Shown one piece after another: positions 25,832 through 31,708 of a stretch of DNA of 35,031 nucleotides. Both the position numbers and the translations under genes were made by a program. The stretch comes from Acidobacteriota bacterium. Its GTDB lineage: Bacteria; Acidobacteriota; UBA4820. Each line of letters begins with the position of its first letter. Within the stretch, counting starts at the first letter, position 1. The DNA lies in the NCBI GenBank assembly GCA_029559035.1, contig JAKQCT010000015.1:1-35031 (forward strand), given 5' to 3'. The notes under the pieces are model-generated. The model was given only the letters and a program-made list of their open reading frames with translations, was not told the origin of the DNA and did not search any database.

Positions 25832-25848
25832 AAGAGCCTTATAGGAGT
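25813..25848. promoter_or_regulatory. 11-bp inverted repeat operator candidate over the porin promoter
   Basis: ACTCCTATAAG (25813-25823) and its exact reverse complement CTTATAGGAGT (25838-25848) flank the -10 box. TATAAGAG also repeats directly at 25818-25825 and 25829-25836, 11 bases apart, about one helical turn. This arrangement fits a repressor or regulator dimer site. If transcribed it could only partly form an RNA stem, because the start point lies inside it. The binding protein is unknown. Confidence 0.65.
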
Positions 25849-25909
25849 GCGGCCGAAAAGCCGCGTTTTCACATTGAAGGATCACTTTTTACCTGAAAGG
25901 AGAAAGGTA

Positions 25910-27283
25910 ATGAAGAAACTCTTACTGATCGCAAGCTTCGCGGCAATGCTCCTGGGCGCGGTCCCGGTCTTTTCCCAGGAACTCGACCCCCTGCTCCAGC
26001 TCCTCATCGAGAAGAAGGTCCTGACGCAGGACGAGGCCCAGTCCGTCCAGAAGGAATACAACAAGAAGAAGACCACCCAGAAGGAAGAGACGAAGAAGTG
26101 CGTCGAGGAAGCTGCGAAATCCTGCAAGGCCCCCTCGGCCGACTGGCTGAGCGGCCTCAAGATCGGCGGCACCTACTTCATCTCCTACCAGAACGGCAAC
26201 TCTTTCGACGCTTCGCAGGAGGACGGCAGCAAGGCTTACAACAAGTTCGTCCTGAAGAGGGGATATCTCGACGTCAAGAAGGATATCACTCCCTGGATGG
26301 GCGTCCGCTTCACTCCTGACGTCACCCTCGAATCCAGCGGCGACTACAAGCTCAGGATGAAGTTCCTTTACGCCGATTTCCACTGGAAGGGCAACTCCTA
26401 CTTTTCTCAGCCTCATCTCGAAGTCGGCATGATCCATTTCCCCTGGTTCGACCTCGAGGAAAGCGTCAACCTTTACAGGATGCAGGACAGCCAGTTCCTC
26501 GACAGGGTCGGCATGGCGGGCACGGCCGACCTCGGCGCGATGTTCGGCGTCAATTTCGGCGAGCCTCTTCCGAAGGAATACCAGGACACCGTTTCCAAGG
26601 CCTACCCGGGCAAATGGGGCTCCTTCGAGCTCGGCGTTTATAACGGGGGAGGTTACACTGCCAACGAAAAGAACACGAACAAGGTGATCGCGGGAAGAGT
26701 TTCCGTGAGACCCGTCCCGAGCCATCTTCCCGGCCTCCAGTTCCACATCTTCGGCGTGAACGGGAAGGGTAATGTTGCTGACAATACGAGGTACGCGACG
26801 GCGGGAGAGTTCTTCGACGAGGAGATTTATCCCGAGTGGAACCTCTGGGCCGGGATGATCACCTACCAGCACGAATGGTTCAACCTCAGCGCGGAATATT
26901 TCGAGGGGGACGGCAACGCCGCGGGAACCAGGTACTACACTCCTTCGGATTACATCCCGGGCCTCGTCGACCACGACGACATCTTCAAGGGATACGCGCA
27001 GAAGGGATACTCCTTCTTCGGCGAAGCGAAGCTGGGCGACGCGAAGAAGTGGAGCCTGATGGCCCGCTACGACAAGTACGACCCGGACACGAAGGACATC
27101 CTCGACGTCCAGGACAACAGGGACATCCAGAAGAGGTACATCTACGGCGTGGCTTACAAGCTTTACAAGAACAACGTCATACTTCTCGACTATCAGAAGC
27201 TGTCGCACTCGATCGACTACAAGCTCGACGAGAAGATCCCCGACGAGAACCGCTGGCAGCTGACGCTCCAGATCAAATTCTGA
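25910..27283 (+). CDS. Outer-membrane porin, OprO/OprP-like
   Basis: Exported beta-barrel protein of 457 residues. The signal peptide is at 1 to about 22 (cut at VFSQ). A short periplasmic part follows with LLQLLIEKKVLTQDEAQSVQKE, the N-terminal coiled-coil seen in phosphate-selective-type porins, and two Cys (about 64 and 71). The barrel (about 80-457) is made of alternating aromatic strands and ends in a Phe (IKF), the outer-membrane assembly signal. The match to the OprO/OprP (phosphate/pyrophosphate) family is by layout; the ion carried is not known. The ATG at 25910 follows a GGAGAAAGG site and begins a clean signal peptide. A strong promoter with a dyad and a TTCG-loop terminator frame it as a highly expressed, regulated single gene. 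Confidence 0.85.
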   Translation: MKKLLLIASFAAMLLGAVPVFSQELDPLLQLLIEKKVLTQDEAQSVQKEYNKKKTTQKEETKKCVEEAAKSCKAPSADWLSGLKIGGTYFISYQNGNSFDASQEDGSKAYNKFVLKRGYLDVKKDITPWMGVRFTPDVTLESSGDYKLRMKFLYADFHWKGNSYFSQPHLEVGMIHFPWFDLEESVNLYRMQDSQFLDRVGMAGTADLGAMFGVNFGEPLPKEYQDTVSKAYPGKWGSFELGVYNGGGYTANEKNTNKVIAGRVSVRPVPSHLPGLQFHIFGVNGKGNVADNTRYATAGEFFDEEIYPEWNLWAGMITYQHEWFNLSAEYFEGDGNAAGTRYYTPSDYIPGLVDHDDIFKGYAQKGYSFFGEAKLGDAKKWSLMARYDKYDPDTKDILDVQDNRDIQKRYIYGVAYKLYKNNVILLDYQKLSHSIDYKLDEKIPDENRWQLTLQIKF

Positions 27284-27310
27284 TTTGCACTCCATGAACT
27301 TCTTTTGATA

Positions 27311-27339
27311 TGGGGGACCTTCGGGTCCCCTCTTTTTTG
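27311..27339 (+). terminator. Rho-independent terminator after the porin gene
   Basis: GGGGACC-TTCG-GGTCCCC (27313-27330) followed by TCTTTTTT. Perfect 7-bp stem with a stable UUCG tetraloop. Confidence 0.92.
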
Positions 27340-27592
27340 AGCGCCATAGGCGCTCTTCCGAAGAAGGGAGCGCTCCGCTCCCTCCTTAGACGCGGGCTCG
27401 CTAATGCTCGCCTCGCTGATTCACCCCCAGATAAGAATGTGCCTTAGCGCGAAGTGAATTCGACGCACGGCACAACATCTAATCGAATAACAACATCTGC
27501 AGCTGAACGCAGTAAGCAGAGTTTGCCATTCGTGGATTCAAATACCCTGCAAAACATGAAATCAGAGATATAATAAGTAAAGGGAGGTTGTC
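27339..27592. other. Intergenic region with mini-hairpins and a near-leaderless promoter
   Basis: It begins with two perfect triloop hairpins: GAGCGCC-ATA-GGCGCTC (27339-27355) and GGGAGCG-CTC-CGCTCCC (27366-27382). The rest turns AT-rich. A perfect TATAAT at 27569-27574 lies just before GGGAGG (27582-27587) and the TTG start at 27593; the -35 region is poor. No RNA gene was recognised. Confidence 0.5.
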
Positions 27593-28132
27593 TTGGAAAG
27601 GAAAGATATTCTTTCACGAAACGTTTTTCGTTCTTTATCAGTTGTTGTCCTGTTAATGTTCCTGTTTTCTATTCTTTCTTGTGCGACAAAAACGAGAACC
27701 GTGGGAATCAACAACCAGTCATTGCCTATTGACGATCAGAAAGCCATATATGATCTTCTTGTAAAAACAGCTTTAGCAGAAATGAACAAAGATTTGTTTT
27801 GGCAAAGCAAAGATTGCTACGTGGAATTTCCCCTTAAAATAACGTTTGGAGATGAGATACTCTCTTCTTATGATTTTCCAACATCTCTGAGACCAGCTTC
27901 TGAATGTAAGTTAAAAGGAAAAGGGGCATTTGCGCGTATCTATGGGAAGAAAACTCATAGGGATGGGATTTTGCTCACTTTCGACAAAATAGACAAAATA
28001 GAAGGAAATGCAGTCCGTTGTGGATTCGGTTGGTATCATGCAAGTCTATCGAGTCATTCCTGGAGCTACCGGCTTGAAAAAATAGAGGGAACATGGGTAA
28101 TAAAGGAAACACTGCTTGAAATCATCTCTTAA
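27593..28132 (+). CDS. AT-rich hypothetical lipoprotein
   Basis: Protein of 179 residues with a lipoprotein signal (Cys30 after ILS). I do not recognise a family. The mature part has a beta-rich stretch (VEFPLKITFGDEIL ... GAFARIYGKK ... GILLTFDKIDKIEGN) ending in GTWVIKETLLEIIS. That pattern recalls small NTF2-like or lipocalin-like secreted proteins, but I cannot place it. Start TTG at 27593, five bases after GGGAGG. Codons are markedly richer in A/T than in all neighbours up to the tail of the window, suggesting recent acquisition. Hairpin-rich DNA lies on both sides. Confidence 0.6.
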   Translation: MERKDILSRNVFRSLSVVVLLMFLFSILSCATKTRTVGINNQSLPIDDQKAIYDLLVKTALAEMNKDLFWQSKDCYVEFPLKITFGDEILSSYDFPTSLRPASECKLKGKGAFARIYGKKTHRDGILLTFDKIDKIEGNAVRCGFGWYHASLSSHSWSYRLEKIEGTWVIKETLLEIIS

Positions 28133-28180
28133 CAAATATCCAACATATCCTAGACGATAATATGAATAAGGCTTGAAATT

Positions 28181-28216
28181 TAGCCCGGAGGCGGAGCCGC
28201 CGACGCATAGACGTCG
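28181..28216. repeat. GC-rich mini-hairpin pair upstream of arsC
   Basis: Short inverted repeats GGCGG/CCGCC (28190-28201, two-base loop) and CGACG/CGTCG (28201-28216) lie side by side. They are similar in style to the other mini-hairpins of the window. Confidence 0.4.
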
Positions 28217-28295
28217 AAAAGCTCTCTTAATGGCGGGGGGGTGGCTTCCGGGAATCTGGCGGGCGTGGGGCGTGTTTGTGCTCCTAGGAGCGCCG

Positions 28296-28718
28296 ATGCT
28301 GAAAATGATGTTCATCTGCGCGGGCAACACATGCCGTTCACAGATGGCGGAGGGTTTCGCCAGGCATTACGGCAGGGGTCTGATCGAAGCGCACAGCGCG
28401 GGCGTCTCGGAAGAAGGATCGGTCCATCCGCTCGCGGTAAAGGTCATGCTGGAAGCAGGGATAGACATCAGCGCGCGGAAGCCCAGGAAGATCGACCCGG
28501 ACCTGTTCGAACAGATGGACATCGTGATCACGCTTTGCAGCGACAGGAACCCCAATTGCCCGGCGCGCGGACGGAACCTAAGGCGCCTTCACATGCCGGT
28601 CGAGGACCCCGCGAGATTCGAAGGAACGGTGGATGAAAAACTGGCGGCGTTCCGGAGCGCGAGGGACGACATCGAAGGAAAGATAAATTCGCTCCTATCA
28701 GAGATCATGGGGCTTTGA
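28296..28718 (+). CDS. arsC: Arsenate reductase, thioredoxin-coupled LMW-PTP type
   Basis: Cytoplasmic reductase of 140 residues that would turn arsenate into arsenite. The phosphatase loop C-A-G-N-T-C-R-S begins at Cys8 (CX5R). The redox pair Cys81 and Cys88 in TLCSDRNPNC matches the Cys82/Cys89 relay of the Staphylococcus-type ArsC, which separates it from plain tyrosine phosphatases. TAGGAG sits five bases before ATG 28296, whereas the longer frame from 28173 begins in hairpin DNA. No arsenite pump or ArsR lies next to it. Confidence 0.85.
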   Translation: MLKMMFICAGNTCRSQMAEGFARHYGRGLIEAHSAGVSEEGSVHPLAVKVMLEAGIDISARKPRKIDPDLFEQMDIVITLCSDRNPNCPARGRNLRRLHMPVEDPARFEGTVDEKLAAFRSARDDIEGKINSLLSEIMGL

Positions 28719-28737
28719 AACAAGCCGGATTGAAAAT

Positions 28738-28768
28738 CAAAAGGGCGGACAACCGTCCGCCCTTATTA
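28738..28768. terminator. Bidirectional terminator between arsC and pgk
   Basis: Perfect 10-bp stem AAGGGCGGAC / GTCCGCCCTT (28741-28750, 28755-28764) with loop AACC. T-rich sequence follows on both strands (TTATTATT on plus, TTTTGATTTTC on minus). Immediately beyond, the minus strand shows the 'gaagttcaataa' piece of the dispersed repeat. Confidence 0.82.
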
Positions 28769-28801
28769 TTGAACTTCAACCTTTAGCCTTAAGCCGTCAG
28801 C

Positions 28802-29983
28802 CTATTGTCCTTTTTCGTAAAGTATTTCCACTCCCGGGAGCTTGTCCCCCGCGATCAGTTCGAGGGATGCCCCGCCGCCGGTCGAGATGTGGGTTATCCT
28901 GTTCTCGACACCGGCGACCTTGATCGCAGAGACCGAGTCTCCGCCGCCGACGATCTTGACCGCGCCGGTATCGGCTACCGCCTTCGCTATCTCGACGGTC
29001 CCTTTCCTGAACTGCTCCTTCTCGAACACCCCCATCGGGCCGTTCCAGACTATCGTCTTCGCCTTCTTTATCTCGGCGGCGAAGAGCGCGATTGTTTTCG
29101 GGCCGATGTCGAAAGCCGAGGAATTATCATCTATCTTCGCGGACTCCGTCGGGACGGGATCTTCCATCGAGGAGGCTATGACATGGTCGACCGGAAGGAG
29201 GAAGGGAATTCCTCTTTCAGCCGCCCTTTTCATTATCGCCGTCGCCGTCCCTACCATTTCTGTCTCGAGTATAGATCTGCCTACCTTCTCTCCCCTGGCA
29301 TAGAGGAACGTGTAAGCCATGCCTCCGGCTATCGCTATTCCGTCGACTTTTTCGACGAGGCTCTTGAGGATCGGGATCTTGTCGGAGACCTTCGCTCCGC
29401 CCAGCAGGGCGAAATATGGTCTCTCCGGCTTTTCCAGATTCTCCTTCAAGTACTGGATCTCTTTTTCGATCAGGAATCCGGCAAGCACGACGTCGAACAG
29501 TTTCGGAGCCTGGAACACGGAGGCGTGGGCCCTGTGGACGGCTCCGAACGCGTCGGTGACATAGACGTCGCCGAACTTCCTGATCTTCGCCGCAAGTTCT
29601 TCGTCCCCCTTCGTCTCGCCGGTCTCGAACCTGAGGTTCTCGAGAAGGAGCAGTTCTCCCTCTTTCAGCGCCGAGGCCTTCGAGAAAGCGTCGTCGCCGA
29701 CGACGTCGCCTGCGAAAACGACGTCGGTCCCGGGAAGAAGCTCGGCAAGCCTTTTTGCCACGGGAGCCAGCGAGAACTCGGGCGCAGGGCCGTTCTTCGG
29801 CCTTCCGAGGTGGCTCGCGGCCACGACCCTGGCGTTTCTTTCAAGAAGGTATCTTATCGTGGGAAGGGCTGCCGTGATCCTGGAATCGTCCTTGATCTTT
29901 CCTTCCTTGACGGGAACGTTCAGGTCCAGCCTCAGGAAAACCCTCTTGTTGGAAACATCGTATTCCTTCAGCTTCTTGAACAT
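28802..29983 (-). CDS. pgk: Phosphoglycerate kinase
   Basis: Glycolytic enzyme making ATP from 1,3-bisphosphoglycerate. It has 393 residues, the standard length. The N-terminal domain shows FLRLDLNVPVKEGKI, SHLGRPKNG and the LLLENLRF strand; the C-terminal domain shows GGAKVSDKI, WNGPMGVFE and the GGGDSVSA and STGGGASLEL nucleotide motifs. All the usual active-site motifs are present. The GGAGGGAG site overlaps the end region of the Big2 lipoprotein gene nine bases upstream, so the two are one operon. Here pgk stands apart from gap and tpi. Confidence 0.97.
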   Translation of the reverse strand: MFKKLKEYDVSNKRVFLRLDLNVPVKEGKIKDDSRITAALPTIRYLLERNARVVAASHLGRPKNGPAPEFSLAPVAKRLAELLPGTDVVFAGDVVGDDAFSKASALKEGELLLLENLRFETGETKGDEELAAKIRKFGDVYVTDAFGAVHRAHASVFQAPKLFDVVLAGFLIEKEIQYLKENLEKPERPYFALLGGAKVSDKIPILKSLVEKVDGIAIAGGMAYTFLYARGEKVGRSILETEMVGTATAIMKRAAERGIPFLLPVDHVIASSMEDPVPTESAKIDDNSSAFDIGPKTIALFAAEIKKAKTIVWNGPMGVFEKEQFRKGTVEIAKAVADTGAVKIVGGGDSVSAIKVAGVENRITHISTGGGASLELIAGDKLPGVEILYEKGQ

Positions 29984-29992
29984 CTCTCCCTC

Positions 29993-30829
29993 CTACCTTA
30001 CAGTCAGCGTGAGCGTATTGGTCGCTTCGCCGGCGCGGACCGTCACGTTCGTCGTTCCTTTCGCGACGCCCGTCACCTGCCCTACTTCGTCCGCCGTCGC
30101 CAGCCCCTCTTTCTCGAACTCCACCTTGACCGGGAACATGATCAGGGGGGTCCCCTTGGTCGATATGATCGTGTAGGGGAGATACGCCGTCTGTCCGACG
30201 CCTACGACGAAACGCGGGGAGTCCACCTTGACGGCCGACGGCCTCAGCACCGTTACAGGCACGTCGAGCGAGGCTTTCTGCTTGCCCACGGAAACCGTTA
30301 TCTTTACTGTTCCGTCTCCGAGAAGAGTCATCTCTCCTTTTTCGTTCACCGTTGCGATCCCGGGGTCGGAACTGCTCATTTTGAGGACTGAAGGATCGAC
30401 GTCTTCGCCCCGCTCGTTCTTGGCGGTGACCGAAAGCTGGAATGCCGACTTCTCAGGGCCCATGGCCTCGTATATCCCGGGCGTCGAATAATCAAGCTTG
30501 AGCTTGTCGACTATCATCACCGTGACGGGAATGGCCTTGGAAAGCTTCTTGTACTGCACGTTGATGTTGGTGTTTCCCGATGATTTGGCTGTCACCTTTC
30601 CCGCCGCATCCACCGAGGCGATGGAAGCGTCGTCGGAAGAATACTTCGGCTTGGCTTTTTCCATGGTTTTGCCCTTCTTGTCTTTTACCGTGGCTGCCAG
30701 CGAAACAGTGCCGTTCGCGTCGTAGATATCGATCCTGTCCTGTTTGATCTCTATTTCCGTCGGAGTCCGGAAGCAGGCCGTCATGGCGGCGCAAAGTATC
30801 AGAAGAGGAAACAACCTTGATAGCTTCAT
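29993..30829 (-). CDS. Lipoprotein with three Big2-type Ig-like domains
   Basis: Exported lipoprotein of 278 residues (Cys19 after MTA). The mature protein is three bacterial Ig-like (Big_2) repeats at about 24-105, 110-195 and 200-278. Each ends in the 'D/E-x-x-G-x-V/M-T ... G-x-x-x-I/V-x-V' pattern (ASVDAAGKVTAK, ATVNEKGEMTLL, ATADEVGQVTGV). Such domains usually serve adhesion or act as surface spacers. ATG 30829 has a GGGAGGG ten bases upstream; the TTG at 30838 is too close to it. It is the first gene of an operon with pgk, an unusual pairing. Confidence 0.8.
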   Translation of the reverse strand: MKLSRLFPLLILCAAMTACFRTPTEIEIKQDRIDIYDANGTVSLAATVKDKKGKTMEKAKPKYSSDDASIASVDAAGKVTAKSSGNTNINVQYKKLSKAIPVTVMIVDKLKLDYSTPGIYEAMGPEKSAFQLSVTAKNERGEDVDPSVLKMSSSDPGIATVNEKGEMTLLGDGTVKITVSVGKQKASLDVPVTVLRPSAVKVDSPRFVVGVGQTAYLPYTIISTKGTPLIMFPVKVEFEKEGLATADEVGQVTGVAKGTTNVTVRAGEATNTLTLTVR

Positions 30830-30911
30830 TTCAGTCAAACCCTCCCTTTCGATCAGAACGAAAAACTAAAATGTATTTTACCTCATGGGGGCGCAGTGTC
30901 AAGAATCGCTG

Positions 30912-30920
30912 TGCTAGAAT
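30912..30920 (+). promoter_or_regulatory. Extended -10 promoter candidate of kdsB
   Basis: TGC-TAGAAT (30912-30920) is an extended -10 element 18 bases before the kdsB start. No convincing -35 box is seen. The same TAGAAT -10 occurs before the Crp-family gene. Confidence 0.4.
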
Positions 30921-30938
30921 GTTTTTTGGAGGAAATGG

Positions 30939-31676
30939 ATGAAAGCTTTAGGAATCGTTCCGGCCAGGTTCTCTTCCAGCAGGTTCCCCGGGAAACCGCT
31001 CGCGATGATAGCGGGGAAGACCATGATTCAGAGGGTCTGCGAACGGGCCGGCATGGCCCGCTCCCTCTCGGGCGTCATCGTGGCGACGGACGACGATAGG
31101 ATATTTTCCTGCGTTTCCTCTTTCGGCGGGAAAGCGGTGATGACATCGCCGGCCTGCGCCTCGGGGACCGACCGGATAGCGGAGGCCGCGGCCGCGTTGG
31201 ATGCCGAGGTCATCCTGAACATCCAGGGTGACGAACCCCTTCTGGACCCCGCGGCCCTCGACCTCCTCGTATCGCTCTTCGAAAATGACTCAAGCCTCAG
31301 ATACGGCACGCTGGTAACGCCGGTCGTTTCGGAGAACGAGCTCGCCAGCCCGAATGTAGTGAAGACCGTCATGGGCAGGGACGACAATTGCCTCTATTTC
31401 TCGAGGAGCCCCATACCCTTTCTCAGGGACGGGTCGTTCCGCGATGTCCGGTTCTGGCGGCACATCGGCATATACGGCTTCAGGAGGGATTTCCTTTTCG
31501 AGTTCGGAAAGCTCCCCCAGGGGGATCTGGAAAAAGCCGAATCCCTGGAACAGCTCAGGGCCATCGAGAACGGAGTGCCCGTAAAGGCCGCCAGGATTCC
31601 GGATTGGAGGGGAATATCGGTCGACGCTCCGGAAGACCTTGTCACCGTGGAGGAGATAATAAAAAAGGGAGGCTGA
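30939..31676 (+). CDS. kdsB: CMP-Kdo synthetase (3-deoxy-manno-octulosonate cytidylyltransferase)
   Basis: Activates Kdo with CTP for lipopolysaccharide inner-core synthesis, so the cell is a diderm with LPS. It has 245 residues, the family's normal length. The nucleotide-binding start is IVPARFSSSRFPGKPL, with VATDDDRI, SGTDRIAEA, NIQGDEPL, the YFSRSPIPF segment and a late HIGIYGFR. GGAGG lies just upstream of the ATG. Its TGA stop sits in the loop of the terminator hairpin. Confidence 0.95.
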   Translation: MKALGIVPARFSSSRFPGKPLAMIAGKTMIQRVCERAGMARSLSGVIVATDDDRIFSCVSSFGGKAVMTSPACASGTDRIAEAAAALDAEVILNIQGDEPLLDPAALDLLVSLFENDSSLRYGTLVTPVVSENELASPNVVKTVMGRDDNCLYFSRSPIPFLRDGSFRDVRFWRHIGIYGFRRDFLFEFGKLPQGDLEKAESLEQLRAIENGVPVKAARIPDWRGISVDAPEDLVTVEEIIKKGG

Positions 31677-31690
31677 GCCTCCCTTTTTTC
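31661..31690. terminator. Bidirectional terminator overlapping the kdsB stop
   Basis: A-run plus AAGGGAGGC (31665-31673), loop TGA (31674-31676, the kdsB stop codon), GCCTCCCTT (31677-31685), then a T run. The symmetrical A and T tracts let it end both kdsB and the convergent C10 peptidase gene. Confidence 0.9.
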
Positions 31691-31708
31691 ATGCTTTCTA
31701 AGTAACCA

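Noticed and set aside
25922-27295. 457-codon minus-strand frame opposite the porin gene
   Set aside because: Antisense shadow; no ribosome-binding site, no recognisable domains, while the plus strand has a promoter, signal peptide and terminator.
28173-28295. Longer N-terminus for arsC
   Set aside because: The extra 41 codons run through hairpin DNA and a good ribosome-binding site directly precedes the ATG at 28296.
28805-30391. 528-codon plus-strand frame opposite pgk and the Big2 gene
   Set aside because: Runs across two clear minus-strand genes and has an unnatural composition.
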